From contig NZ_CP067394.1 in assembly GCF_004210215.2 (NCBI RefSeq), forward strand, positions 2,852,001-2,916,000: a DNA stretch of 64,000 nt. Reading direction: 5' to 3'. Numbering within the stretch: the first letter of the stretch is position 1; each line of letters opens with the position of its first letter. Of this stretch, positions 1 to 8,756 are shown piece after piece. Below the pieces are notes generated by a model that saw only the letters and a program-made list of their open reading frames with translations, did no database searches and was not told where the DNA came from. Source of the DNA: Cryobacterium sp. SO1 (GTDB lineage: Bacteria > Actinomycetota > Actinomycetes > Actinomycetales > Microbacteriaceae). The position numbers and the translations under genes were made by a program.

Positions 1-44
1 AACGGCGGCAGTCCTCTGGCACCGCCGACATGCTGGGGGCAGTA

Positions 45-269
45 ATGAGTATCGCAAGAAGCCTTGTCGTGGCCAAGGTGGTCCTGTCAATTGCAGTGCT
101 GGCTTTGGTTGTGACTGCCGGATTGCTCGTGACCAGCTTCATCGCCGGTGTCGATACGGAGACCGGCGCGCAACTCTCGCGGACGGGCTCCGGGCTCACG
201 GTCGGCATGGTTGTGATCGTGGTGCTGCTATCCGGCTGGATCGTCCGTCTCCGTCGCCACCAGGACTAG
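45..269 (+). CDS. Small two-helix membrane protein, unknown function
   Basis: The protein has 74 residues when started at the ATG at 45, which has a G-rich Shine-Dalgarno-like stretch (35-39) six bases upstream. An in-frame ATG at 30 is possible but has no visible ribosome site. Two hydrophobic stretches, roughly residues 5-32 and 50-68, predict two membrane helices with a short polar loop between them and a basic tail (RLRRHQD). No family is recognised. It ends about 160 bp before the convergent permease gene, so it belongs to whatever operon lies to the left of the window. Confidence 0.55.
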   Translation: MSIARSLVVAKVVLSIAVLALVVTAGLLVTSFIAGVDTETGAQLSRTGSGLTVGMVVIVVLLSGWIVRLRRHQD

Positions 270-426
270 CCGAGCACCCCGACAATCACCAGCAGGCCGA
301 GCTGCGCCGTGAGCGCCGCCGACGGTCCTCGTCACCGCAGCATCCGGTGTCTCTTGCACGCCCGGGCACCTGTGCGATGGGGCCCCGCAGCACCCGCCCA
401 GCGCACGGCTACACCGACCAGGGTCG

Positions 427-2274
427 CTACGGTTGCGGAGTGGGCGCAGTTGCAGGCGCGGGCGCCACTGCCGGCACGGCCGCGGCAGCGACCGGCACCG
501 GCACCGGCCCGGCAGCCGCACCCGCACCCGCACCACCCCGCGGCCGACCGAGCCGCCGCCCACGCCGCCGCCGGGACGCTCCCCCGCGCCCGTAAACCAA
601 CCACATGGTGAACGCCATGATGATCATCAACAGCACCGTGTACACGAAGGTGATCGACATGGCGTCGAGGTTGTTCTCCCCCTCGGTGCTCGCCCGAATA
701 GCGAGACCCAGCGGCTCGTAGAGCGGGTGGTAGAGGAACACGGCCGCGTCGTAGTCATCCAGCAGGCTGTTGAAGTTGAGCGCGGTGATGGCCGCGGCGG
801 TGGGCAGCACCAGCGGCACCAGCACGGTGCGCAGGGTGAACAGCGGGCCGGCGCCGAGGATGCGCGCGGCATCCTCGAGGGATTCGGGCACCGACGCGAA
901 CGCCGCCTTGAGCAGCCGCAGCGTGAACGGGATCTTGATGATCACGTACGCCACCAGCAGCAGCATCGTGGTGCCGGTGAGCACCTGCCCGCCGATCAGC
1001 GGGTTGGGCCGGTCGAAGGTCATCACCAGCGCCAGCGCAATGAGGATCGTCGGCAGGATCCACGGGATGTGCAGCAGGTATTCCAGCAGCGATGTCACCG
1101 GGTTCCGGTGTTTCTGGAACACCCGGGCGACGAACAGCATGCCCAGCACCACGATCAGCGACGCCAGAGCGCTATAGACCACGCTCACCACAAAGGGTTT
1201 CAGCACCGCGGGGGTGCCGAACACGGTGGCGTAGTTGGCCAGCGTGAAGGCGTCCCAGGTGATGGTGCCGGTGCTGATCGCGGTGGCCTCGAGAAACGAG
1301 AACAGCACGATCAACAGCACCGGCAGCGCGTAGATCACGAACAACACATACGCGACCACGTGCACGAGCACGTTCGCCACCGGGTTGCGGATCGGCTGCT
1401 TCTGCAACGGGGTGGCCACCTTGGCCACCGAGAAGTAGGTGCCGCTCTTCTCCACCCGGTTCATCATCGCCAGCAGCACGATCGTGGCCAGGCCCAGGAT
1501 GATCGCCAGCAGCGCGGCCAGGTCGCGGGAGCCGCTGCTCTTGGAGAAGGTGAGGATCATCGGGGCGATGGTCTGGAAGTCGGTGCCGCCGAGCACCAGG
1601 GGCGCGGTCAACGCGCCGAGCCCGGTGAGGAAGGTGAGCACGGTGACGGCGAAGATCATCGGGCGAAGGGCCGGCAAAACGATCCGCCAGAGGATGCGCC
1701 AGGTCGACGCGCCCATATTGCGGGCGGCTTCGATGGTCTGGTAGTCGATCTTCGCCAGCGAGGAGCCCAGGAACAGCATGTGGTTCGTGGTGGTGGCCAG
1801 GGTCATCACCACGACCACCGCGAAGTAGCCGGAGAACCAATTCGGGTCGATGTCGGGGACGACGTTCCGCACCGCGTTGGTGATGAAACCGTACTTGCCG
1901 TAGATGAAGTTGTACCCGGCCGCCAGCACGATGCCGCCGTAGATCAGGGTGGTGGCGTAGCCGAGCCAAAGCACCCGGGAGCCGCGAATGGTGAAGTAGT
2001 CGGTGACCAGCACGATGAAAATGCCCACCACGTTCACCGTCACGGCCAGGGTCGCGGCCAGCGCGAAGCTGTGCCAGAGGCTGTTGATCGCCCGCTCGGA
2101 GCTGACCAATTTCTCCAGCGCCCGAAAGCTGATCGTCCCGTCGGGAAAGAAGGTGCTGATCAGCAGGGTGGCGTTGGGCAGCACGAGGAAAGTGGCCACG
2201 AACCAGACCAGTACCACCAGCACCACGACGACGAGTGGGGAGCGGAGCATCGCCCGCCAGGAGGAGTTACGCAT
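427..2274 (-). CDS. Double-length ABC transporter permease, Fe3+/phosphonate type
   Basis: This 615-residue inner-membrane permease consists of two homologous halves (about residues 1-275 and 295-560), each with several helices and an EAA-like loop (EAARNMGAS near 185, EDAARILGAG in the second half). This is the FbpB/ThiP/PhnV-type fused architecture. It is the last gene of a minus-strand operon: the ATPase gene stops ten bases upstream and the binding protein precedes that. The ATG at 2274 is used. Odd: after the last helix there is an Arg-rich patch followed by about 35 residues of almost pure Ala/Pro/Val/Gly, which is not typical of the family. This could be a real cytoplasmic tail or an extension created by loss of the original stop codon. 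The substrate cannot be fixed from sequence; Fe3+, thiamine or 2-aminoethylphosphonate are the family options. Confidence 0.9.
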   Translation of the reverse strand: MRNSSWRAMLRSPLVVVVLVVLVWFVATFLVLPNATLLISTFFPDGTISFRALEKLVSSERAINSLWHSFALAATLAVTVNVVGIFIVLVTDYFTIRGSRVLWLGYATTLIYGGIVLAAGYNFIYGKYGFITNAVRNVVPDIDPNWFSGYFAVVVVMTLATTTNHMLFLGSSLAKIDYQTIEAARNMGASTWRILWRIVLPALRPMIFAVTVLTFLTGLGALTAPLVLGGTDFQTIAPMILTFSKSSGSRDLAALLAIILGLATIVLLAMMNRVEKSGTYFSVAKVATPLQKQPIRNPVANVLVHVVAYVLFVIYALPVLLIVLFSFLEATAISTGTITWDAFTLANYATVFGTPAVLKPFVVSVVYSALASLIVVLGMLFVARVFQKHRNPVTSLLEYLLHIPWILPTILIALALVMTFDRPNPLIGGQVLTGTTMLLLVAYVIIKIPFTLRLLKAAFASVPESLEDAARILGAGPLFTLRTVLVPLVLPTAAAITALNFNSLLDDYDAAVFLYHPLYEPLGLAIRASTEGENNLDAMSITFVYTVLLMIIMAFTMWLVYGRGGASRRRRGRRLGRPRGGAGAGAAAGPVPVPVAAAAVPAVAPAPATAPTPQP

Positions 2275-2283
2275 CCGATGCCC

Positions 2284-3294
2284 CTAGTACTGCAGGATCG
2301 ACGACGGGTCGATGTAGAGCTGCGCCTTGGCACCCGGCGCGAGCGGCAGCGCCCCGTTCTCGGGAACCAGCGCCCGCAGCCGGCTGCCGTTGCTGTCGAT
2401 CGTGTAGGTGCTGTGCGAGCCCTGGTAGACCCGGTCAGCGATCACGCCGTCCAGCCGAATGGATGCGCCGCGCGCCGGCGGCTGCAACCCCACCTTCTCC
2501 AGCCGCAGGTAGGAGCTCTTCCCGGCGGCGAGGAACTCCCCGCCGCTGCCCCGCAGGTGCTGCAGGAACTCGCCGGAGAGCCGGTTCGTGGCGCCCACGA
2601 ACGTGGCGACGAACTCGGTGGCCGAGCGGTTGTAGATCTCCTCCGGGGTGCCCACCTGCTCCACCACGCCGTGGTTGAACACGGCGATCCGGTCGCTCAT
2701 GGTGAGGGCTTCCTCCTGGTCGTGGGTCACGTACACCGTGGTGATGCCCAGCTCCCGCTGCAGGTTCTTCAGCTGCTCGCGCAGCTGCACACGCAGCTTG
2801 GCGTCGAGATTGGAGAGCGGTTCGTCCAGCAGCAGGATGCGGGGCTTGAGCACCAGCGCCCGGGCGATGGCCACCCGCTGCTGCTGACCGCCGGACAGCT
2901 CGGACACGTTCTTGGTCAGCTGCTCCGGGGTGAGCTCCACCTGCGCGGCGATTTCGTCGACCAGCCGGTCGGTTTCGGCCTTCGCCGTCTTCCGCACCTT
3001 GAGGCCGAATCCGATGTTCTCCCGCACGCTCATGCTGGGAAACAGGGCGTAGTTCTGGAACACCATGCCCACGCTGCGCTTCTCGCTGGGCAGCTTGCTG
3101 GCCGCCTTGCCGTCGATGTAGATCTCCCCCGCGCTGGGCTCGATGAAGCCCGCGAGGGTGCGCAGCGCCGTGGTCTTGCCGCAGCCCGACGGGCCGAGCA
3201 GGGTGAAGAACTCACCCTGCTCCACCCGAAGGTTCAGCTGCGGAATGGCGACCTGCTCGCCGAAGGTGACCTCGATGTTCTCGAACCTGATCAT
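2284..3294 (-). CDS. ABC transporter ATP-binding protein, Fe3+/polyamine/phosphonate type
   Basis: A 336-residue ATPase that would energise the adjacent fused permease on the cytoplasmic face. Walker A is GPSGCGKTT (near residues 34-42), the ABC signature is LSGGQQQR, and Walker B is ILLLDEPLSNLD followed by the switch His in YVTHDQEEAL. Residues from about 235 onward form the C-terminal TOBE-like regulatory part seen in the PotA/FbpC/CysA group. The gene starts at the ATG at 3294, about 80 bp after the binding-protein gene, and ends 9 bp before the permease start. The transporter is therefore complete with one binding protein, one ATPase and one double permease. The cargo is unresolved. Confidence 0.93.
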   Translation of the reverse strand: MIRFENIEVTFGEQVAIPQLNLRVEQGEFFTLLGPSGCGKTTALRTLAGFIEPSAGEIYIDGKAASKLPSEKRSVGMVFQNYALFPSMSVRENIGFGLKVRKTAKAETDRLVDEIAAQVELTPEQLTKNVSELSGGQQQRVAIARALVLKPRILLLDEPLSNLDAKLRVQLREQLKNLQRELGITTVYVTHDQEEALTMSDRIAVFNHGVVEQVGTPEEIYNRSATEFVATFVGATNRLSGEFLQHLRGSGGEFLAAGKSSYLRLEKVGLQPPARGASIRLDGVIADRVYQGSHSTYTIDSNGSRLRALVPENGALPLAPGAKAQLYIDPSSILQY

Positions 3295-3375
3295 GGTGAT
3301 GCTCTCTCGTGCGGTCTTCGACGGGCAACGGCGGCCTCGGGTGCCGGCGAGGGATGAGCGGAGTGCGACCGCCGG

Positions 3376-4446
3376 TTACGGCAGGTACTCGAGCTCGGTC
3401 TTCTCCACCCAGGAGCCGATGTTCTCGCGGGTGAGCGCGTAGTCGATGTCCTGCTTGGGCAGCGACTCGATCAGCTCCACCACCTCGGGCAGCGCCTCGG
3501 CGCGAGCCTTCTCGTTCACCGGGTACGACGCGAACTCGGCCGCGAACTTGCCCTGGGTCTCGGCGCTGCCGAACCAGTCGATGAACTTCTCGGCCGCGGC
3601 TTCACGCGGGGTGCCGGCGATCACGGCGATCTGCTCGGTCACGTACGGCACGCCATCCGCCGGGCTGATCACGCCGGTCGTGGTGCCGTACTCGGCGTCA
3701 CGGCTGGTGATGCCGCTGGACGGCAGCACGCCGAAGTCGACGTCGCCGCGGGCCATGCGGGCGTACAGATCGGTGCCCTCTTCGGAAGGCGAGCCATTCG
3801 CGTAGTACTCCTTCACCTGGTCCCAGCCCTCGTCGGAGACGCCGAGGTCGCCGTCTTCGTCGAGGTACGGCGCCAGCAGGCCGGCGAGCACCAGCTGCGG
3901 GGTGGCCTGACCGAGGGCGGTGTTCACTTCGTAGCGGCCGTCGTAAGCGGGGTCCTGCCACAGGTCGGCCACCTCGGTGGGGGCGTCGGCGGCGGGGATC
4001 TTGTTGGTGTCGTAGACCGTGACGATGGCCTGCTCCACCAGCGGCCAGAACAGGCCGTCCTTCGGGTCGCCGGACTCCTGGTCGACCTCGGCCGACCACG
4101 ACGGCTCGTACGCGCTGACGGCCTCTTCGTCTTTGAGGGTTTCGAAGAACATGTTGTTCAGGCCGAACACCACGTCGCCCACCGGGTTGTTCTTCTCGGC
4201 CACGATGCGGTTGGCCAGGTCGGCGCCGCCCAGGCCCACGATCTCGATGTCGATGCCGGCTTCCTTGGCCTGCGCGGTGACCCATTCGCCGCGACCGTCG
4301 CCGTTGGAGTTCGTGTAGACGATCAGGGTGCCACCGGCGTCGCCGCCATCACCGGAGCCGGCGTCCGCCATGGCACACGACGCCAGCACCAGGGTGCTGA
4401 GGATGAGGGTGGCAACGGAGGCCGTCTTGAAGGTGCGCTTGTGCAA
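3376..4446 (-). CDS. Extracellular solute-binding lipoprotein, Fe3+/phosphonate family
   Basis: A 356-residue periplasmic-binding-fold protein. The N-terminus is a lipoprotein signal: basic start, hydrophobic core, lipobox L-A-S-C with the acylated Cys at residue 24. A Gly/Asp/Ser linker then leads into the typical LIVYTNS first strand. The only sensible start is a TTG at 4446, with AGGA about 11 bases upstream. The mature protein resembles the FbpA/AfuA/PhnS group, but the Tyr-Tyr iron-ligand pair seen in true FbpA proteins is not evident, so phosphonate or another anion remains possible. It heads the operon binding protein, ATPase, permease. The 266-bp divergent gap to the acetyltransferase gene presumably holds its promoter; no operator was identified. 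Confidence 0.9.
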   Translation of the reverse strand: MHKRTFKTASVATLILSTLVLASCAMADAGSGDGGDAGGTLIVYTNSNGDGRGEWVTAQAKEAGIDIEIVGLGGADLANRIVAEKNNPVGDVVFGLNNMFFETLKDEEAVSAYEPSWSAEVDQESGDPKDGLFWPLVEQAIVTVYDTNKIPAADAPTEVADLWQDPAYDGRYEVNTALGQATPQLVLAGLLAPYLDEDGDLGVSDEGWDQVKEYYANGSPSEEGTDLYARMARGDVDFGVLPSSGITSRDAEYGTTTGVISPADGVPYVTEQIAVIAGTPREAAAEKFIDWFGSAETQGKFAAEFASYPVNEKARAEALPEVVELIESLPKQDIDYALTRENIGSWVEKTELEYLP

Positions 4447-4712
4447 TTGTGTTCGTCCTATTCCAGGCCGCGAGGGCGCCGAGGGCGCTCACCGGCCGTA
4501 TCTGCGTCTGGCAATCGTCACTTCACGCTACGGCGGTGCGAAACCGGCCCCTGTCCGTTCGAGTGACTGTTCGCCTCGTGTTTGTTCGTTGTACATCGGC
4601 GGATGGGGCATCCGATTCACACCGATCGAGGGCGCCGCATAGCAATAGTGCCGGGTTTATAACGTGTCATCTTCCCTTGACCCGCTCCCTCCCGGGGGCA
4701 GAGACTCAACGG

Positions 4713-5321
4713 GTGAACCGGATACGCCCATACGAACCGAGGGACCTCACCGACCTCTACGAGATCTGCGTGCGCACCGGAGCGTCCGGCGGCGACGCGA
4801 CGGGCCAGTACGAATCGGACAACCTGCTCGGGGACATCTTCGCCGCCCCGTACGCGACGTTCGAACCGGAACTCGCGTTCGTGGTGGACACCGGCGACCG
4901 GGTCTCCGGCTACCTTGTGGGGACTGCGAATACGAGCTCGTTCGTAAAGCAGTACCGCGAGGACTGGCTGCCCCGATTCGACGCCCGATATCCCCTCGTC
5001 GAACCGGCGGTGACCGCTAACCAGAAGATGGTCGCACGCGGCCACAACCCGGATTCGATGATCACTCCCGGAACCGAACTCTTTCCGGCACACCTACACA
5101 TCGACCTGCTCCCTCAGCTCCAGGGCCAGGGCTTGGGCCGAATCCTCCTGCGCACGCTGCTCGCCGCGCTGCGGGAACGTGACGTGCCGGGAGTGCACCT
5201 CGGCGTCGGCATCCACAACCTCGGGGCGAGGGCCTTCTACTCGCGGGTCGGCTTCCGCCCGCTCCCGATCGACCCGACCAACGAGACCGTACTCGGCATC
5301 CGCACCGACGCGGAGATCTAG
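4713..5321 (+). CDS. GNAT family N-acetyltransferase
   Basis: A 202-residue acetyltransferase of the GCN5-related fold, predicted to transfer an acetyl group from acetyl-CoA to an unidentified amine. The acetyl-CoA pyrophosphate loop is visible as Q-G-Q-G-L-G-R in the second half, followed by the helix LLRTLLAALRE. The C-terminal strand and helix (GVGIHNLGARAFYSRVGF) are typical motif-B sequence. The GTG at 4713 is chosen because the conserved start of the domain (IRPYEPRDL) follows at once; the frame stays open further upstream but codes nothing family-like there. The gene is divergent from the importer operon and may be a housekeeping or resistance-type enzyme. The substrate is unknown. Confidence 0.85.
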   Translation: MNRIRPYEPRDLTDLYEICVRTGASGGDATGQYESDNLLGDIFAAPYATFEPELAFVVDTGDRVSGYLVGTANTSSFVKQYREDWLPRFDARYPLVEPAVTANQKMVARGHNPDSMITPGTELFPAHLHIDLLPQLQGQGLGRILLRTLLAALRERDVPGVHLGVGIHNLGARAFYSRVGFRPLPIDPTNETVLGIRTDAEI

Positions 5322-5472
5322 GATTCTGCAGGCGGCAGGGAAGCCGACAAGGCGTGCCGGCAGCGCTCACCGCTTCGCACGGACAGCACTATCGAGCGCT
5401 CCCGACGGCTTTGCCAGCAGCCTCCACTCCTGCCCGGACTGTCCGCTGAGCGTTGGTGTTGCGAGCGGTGTG

Positions 5473-5643
5473 TCAGCGCCCATGGTGGTCCCTGCATCCG
5501 GCGACACGGAGGTCGTCGGTCTCGACCGTGTAGATCAGGCGGTGTTCGTCGGTAATCCGACGTGACCAATACCCATGGAAGCCGTTCTTGAGGGGGTCGG
5601 GTTTGCCGATGCCTTCGTTGCCGTTGCGCAGTCCGGCGGCAGT
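5473..5643 (-). pseudogene. C-terminal fragment of a YoeB/Txe-type toxin
   Basis: On the minus strand the frame ending at the TGA at 5473-5475 reads G-I-G-K-P-D-P-L-K, then GYWSRRITDEHRLIY and a degenerate tail ending in H-H-G-R. These are the characteristic core motifs of YoeB mRNA interferases (GIGKPEPLK, WSRRI.DEHRLVY, C-terminal His-Tyr). The N-terminal third is missing: the frame is open upstream only to a TAA near 5667, contains no start codon, and shows no antitoxin gene. The last residues are H-H-G-R, not H-Y. The piece is therefore a dead remnant. An intact homologue lies at 11248-11508. Confidence 0.75.
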
Positions 5644-5781
5644 CAGTGTCAGGCCTGTCGACCGCCGTTAGACACCTGTAAGGAATTCTCTGCCGCCCTG
5701 ACATTCCTGTGGGGCATACTGGTGTGGTCGGGCCCGCAGCAGCGGTGTCAAGAAACTTGCGCAACGATGCCAGGAGACCAG

Positions 5782-6915
5782 ATGACCATGACGCAGTTGA
5801 CCATCGAAGACGCTGTGGCGCAGGTAGCGGCGGTAGCCGCCGCTCACGCCCAACAGGTCGATGCCGATGGCAGCTACCCCGTTGATTCAGTCGCGGCCCT
5901 CCGGTCGAGCGGGCTGCTCGGCCTCGTGATCAGCGAGGAGGCCGGCGGCATGGGGGCCGGGCCCGTCGAGTTCACTGAGGTGCTGACCGCAATCGCGGCG
6001 GCGTGCGGCTCAACGGCGATGATCTACCTGATGCATGTCGCGGCCGCGGTGACGGTGGCATCTGCTCCGTCGGCCGCGATGCCGGACCTCCTGTCTCGGA
6101 TGGCTTCCGGGGAGGTGCTCGGCACCCTCGCGTTCAGTGAGAAGGGGTCGCGATCTCACTTCTGGGCTCCCGTGTCTGAATCCATCGCCGACGGGGACGA
6201 CCTTCGTTTCACGGCCTACAAAAGCTGGGTGACCTCGGCCGGGCACGCCGACGTGTACGTGATGTCGTCGAAAAGCGCGGTCGAGCCGGAGGCCGTTGAC
6301 CTGTACGCGATCCCGGCTTCGACGCCGGGTTTGGACATTGCCGGCCCGTGGAGCGGACTGGGCCTGCGCGGCAATGCGTCGAGCCCGATGACGGTCGCGG
6401 TCACAATTCCGGCCAGTTATCGTATCGGTGAGCCGGGCAGCGGGTTCGGCACAATGATGGCCACCGTGCTTCCCTGGTTCAACCTGGGCAACTCCGCAGT
6501 GTCGCTCGGACTCTCCACCGCCGCTGTCGATGCCGCCGTCGCACACGTGACCGGTGCCCGGCTGGAGCACCTGGACCAGGCTCTGTCCGCGTTACCGACG
6601 ATTCGGGCACAGATCGCGAAGATGAGCATCGCCTTGACGGCGCAGAAGTCCTATCTTGCACAGGCGGCCGCGAAGGTGGCGAGCCCGGCCGAGGACACTC
6701 CGCTGTTCGTGCTCGGGGTGAAGGCCTCCGCCAATGACGCTGCGCTGACCATCACCGAATCGGCTCTGCGGGTGTGCGGCGGAGCGGCGTTCTCAAAACA
6801 CCTACCTATCGAGCGCGCGTTCCGGGATGCGCGCGCCGGGTCGGTCATGGCCCCGACCGCCGACGTACTCTACGACTTCTACGGGAAGGCCGTCACCGGC
6901 CTTCCGCTGTTCTGA
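5782..6915 (+). CDS. Acyl-CoA dehydrogenase-family flavoprotein
   Basis: A 377-residue member of the acyl-CoA dehydrogenase fold: an N-terminal helical part (LGLVISEEAGGMGAG near 45-60), a middle beta domain (FSEKGSRSHF, YKSWVTSAGHADVYV) and a C-terminal helical domain (LRVCGGAAFSKHLPIERAFRDARAG). FAD binding is expected. The start ATG at 5782 has AGGAG nine bases upstream. It is the first gene of a compact plus-strand operon with a PhnD-like protein, a radical SAM protein and a DoxX protein. No beta-oxidation partners are present, so a specialised redox or monooxygenase role of the DszC/SfnB kind is at least as likely as fatty-acid oxidation. The substrate is unknown. Confidence 0.82.
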   Translation: MTMTQLTIEDAVAQVAAVAAAHAQQVDADGSYPVDSVAALRSSGLLGLVISEEAGGMGAGPVEFTEVLTAIAAACGSTAMIYLMHVAAAVTVASAPSAAMPDLLSRMASGEVLGTLAFSEKGSRSHFWAPVSESIADGDDLRFTAYKSWVTSAGHADVYVMSSKSAVEPEAVDLYAIPASTPGLDIAGPWSGLGLRGNASSPMTVAVTIPASYRIGEPGSGFGTMMATVLPWFNLGNSAVSLGLSTAAVDAAVAHVTGARLEHLDQALSALPTIRAQIAKMSIALTAQKSYLAQAAAKVASPAEDTPLFVLGVKASANDAALTITESALRVCGGAAFSKHLPIERAFRDARAGSVMAPTADVLYDFYGKAVTGLPLF

Positions 6916-6922
6916 GTTTCTG

Positions 6923-7747
6923 ATGTCGAAACTCGTCGGAGCCCCCCTGCTCATCGGAGCGGTCGCCTACACCCCCAACGTCGTTCCCATCTGGGAAGGC
7001 ATCCGCGAATATTTCGATGAACCGGCAACGGCGATGGATTTCGTGTTGTTCTCGAACTATGGCCGCTTGGTCGACGCGCTGCAGGCGGGGATGATCGACA
7101 TCGCCTGGAACACGAATCTTGCGTATGCGCGGTCCGTGCTTCAGACCGACGGGCACGTGAGACCACTCGCCATGCGCGACACGGACGCCACATTTTCGAC
7201 GGTGTTCGTCGCGGCAGCGGGAAGCGGCTGGTCCGGGCCCGGCGATATCGCGACTCGGCGCCTGGCACTCGGATCGGCGGACTCAGCGCACGCCGCGATT
7301 CTGCCGTTGCATTATCTGCGCGAAGCCGGGGTGGATGTCGATCACATGCACGTACAGCGTTTCAACAGTGACATCGGCAAGCACGGTGACACCGGTCGCA
7401 GTGAGCTGGACGCGATCGATGCGGTGCTTGCGGGTGATGCTGATGTCGCTGCGATAGGTATCACGGTGTGGGAGAACCTCGGCCGCGGCGACCTGATGCC
7501 GGGCATGCTGGAGCCGGTCTGGCAGACCGAGACCTACTCGCACTGCATGTTCACCGCGCTCGACACCCTGCCCGAGTCGGTCTATGCACCGTGGGTGGCG
7601 AAGCTGCTCGCCATGGACTGGGAGGTGCCAGCGCACCGTCGCATCCTCGAATTGGAGGGTCTGACCCGATGGGTCGAACCACACCTCGAGGGCTACAACG
7701 GACTGTTTGCGGCGATCAAGCAACAGGGCGTCGACGCCCGATGGTAG
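6923..7747 (+). CDS. PhnD/SsuA/MqnA-fold protein without signal peptide
   Basis: A 274-residue protein with the type II periplasmic-binding fold of the PhnD/SsuA/transferrin-like group (IGAVAYTPNVVPIWEG at the start, LQAGMIDIAWNTNLAYA near 45-60, ADVAAIGITVWENL near 170-185). It starts at the ATG at 6923, seven bases after the preceding stop. There is no signal peptide, lipobox, permease or ATPase nearby, so it appears cytosolic. Cytosolic proteins of this fold can be enzymes (MqnA/MqnD, THI5-type), and its neighbours are a flavoprotein and a radical SAM protein. Its last seven bases overlap the radical SAM gene. The role is inferred to be a biosynthetic or binding step in that pathway; it could also be a sensor. 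Confidence 0.75.
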   Translation: MSKLVGAPLLIGAVAYTPNVVPIWEGIREYFDEPATAMDFVLFSNYGRLVDALQAGMIDIAWNTNLAYARSVLQTDGHVRPLAMRDTDATFSTVFVAAAGSGWSGPGDIATRRLALGSADSAHAAILPLHYLREAGVDVDHMHVQRFNSDIGKHGDTGRSELDAIDAVLAGDADVAAIGITVWENLGRGDLMPGMLEPVWQTETYSHCMFTALDTLPESVYAPWVAKLLAMDWEVPAHRRILELEGLTRWVEPHLEGYNGLFAAIKQQGVDARW

Positions 7748-8739
7748 TCATGGCGCTGATGCGCACCCTGGAGAAAATGGCCGAAGGCGACACGGCAGAG
7801 TTTGCGGTGGCGTCGGCCACCGAACTGGAACTCGTGCGCCGATGGTGCGAGAAAACAGGCAACACCGTCGTCAGCACCCTGATGGTCGAACAGGACACCG
7901 GCCATGTGACCGTGAGCCGAGGACGGCCGCGCAACCCCGGCAGCATGATCCCCGCCGACCGTATGCCCGGAGCGCGGCTCTGGCTTTACACCAACTTTCA
8001 CTGCAACCTGGCCTGCGACTACTGCTGCGTCGCGTCGTCGCCGAAGGCCGATCCGCGTCTGCTCGGCATCGACAATATTCAGGCACTCGTCACCGAGGCC
8101 GCCGACTGGGGGGTGAAGGAGCTTTATCTCACCGGCGGCGAGCCGTTCCTGCTGCCGGACATCGCCGTTATCGTGCAAGCCTGCGTCGACCGGCTGCCGA
8201 CCACACTGCTGACCAACGGGATGCTGTTCCGAGGCCTCGGGCTGCGCAAACTACAGGCGATGCCACGTCAAGGCTTCGCGCTCCAAATCAGTGTGGATTC
8301 ACCCACTCCCGAGGTGCACGATTCCCACCGCGGTGTCGGCAGCTGGAAACGGGCCCTTGCCGGGATTCGAGTAGCGCTCGACGAGGGGTTCACCGTGCGG
8401 GTCGCCGCGACGATCTCGGCGCACGACGACCCGGCCCTCGATCAGCTGCACGCGCTATTTGACGGGCTCGGGATCCCGCGAGCCGACCAGGTTATCCGCC
8501 CCATCGCGCTCCAAGGCGTCGCCGAAGAGGGTGTCGCATTCACGCGCGAATCGCTGATCCCCGAGGTGACCGTGACCGCGGACGGCATCTACTGGCATCC
8601 CGTCGCCGCCCTTGACGAAGACGCGCTCGTGAGTCGTCAGATACTCCCCCTGGCTCCCGCGCTCGACCGGGTCAGCGAACTCTTCACCCAACAGTGGTCA
8701 TCGGCAACGTCCGCCACGTCGATGTTCGCCTGCGCCTGA
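7741..8739 (+). CDS. Radical SAM protein with TusA-like N-terminal domain
   Basis: The protein has 332 residues. Residues 88-95 carry the radical SAM cysteine motif C-N-L-A-C-D-Y-C (Cys88, Cys92, Cys95), followed by the SAM-binding GGEP near 130. The first 65 residues (MRTLEKMAEGDTAEF, WCEKTGNTVVS) resemble a TusA sulfur-carrier domain but lack the Cys-Pro active site: the equivalent position upstream of the start reads Arg-Pro. The ATG at 7741 overlaps the preceding gene by seven bases; a second ATG lies at 7750. The DoxX gene follows after 17 bp. The C-terminus carries no further cysteine cluster of the SPASM type, only a lone penultimate Cys. Reaction and substrate unknown. Confidence 0.85.
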   Translation: MVVMALMRTLEKMAEGDTAEFAVASATELELVRRWCEKTGNTVVSTLMVEQDTGHVTVSRGRPRNPGSMIPADRMPGARLWLYTNFHCNLACDYCCVASSPKADPRLLGIDNIQALVTEAADWGVKELYLTGGEPFLLPDIAVIVQACVDRLPTTLLTNGMLFRGLGLRKLQAMPRQGFALQISVDSPTPEVHDSHRGVGSWKRALAGIRVALDEGFTVRVAATISAHDDPALDQLHALFDGLGIPRADQVIRPIALQGVAEEGVAFTRESLIPEVTVTADGIYWHPVAALDEDALVSRQILPLAPALDRVSELFTQQWSSATSATSMFACA

Positions 8740-8756
8740 AACGAAAGGAGAACGCC

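Noticed and set aside
433-3357. Very long open frame opposite the ABC permease and ATPase genes
   Set aside because: Its His/Arg/Gln-rich composition is typical of antisense reading of GC-rich genes; both minus-strand genes have full family motifs.
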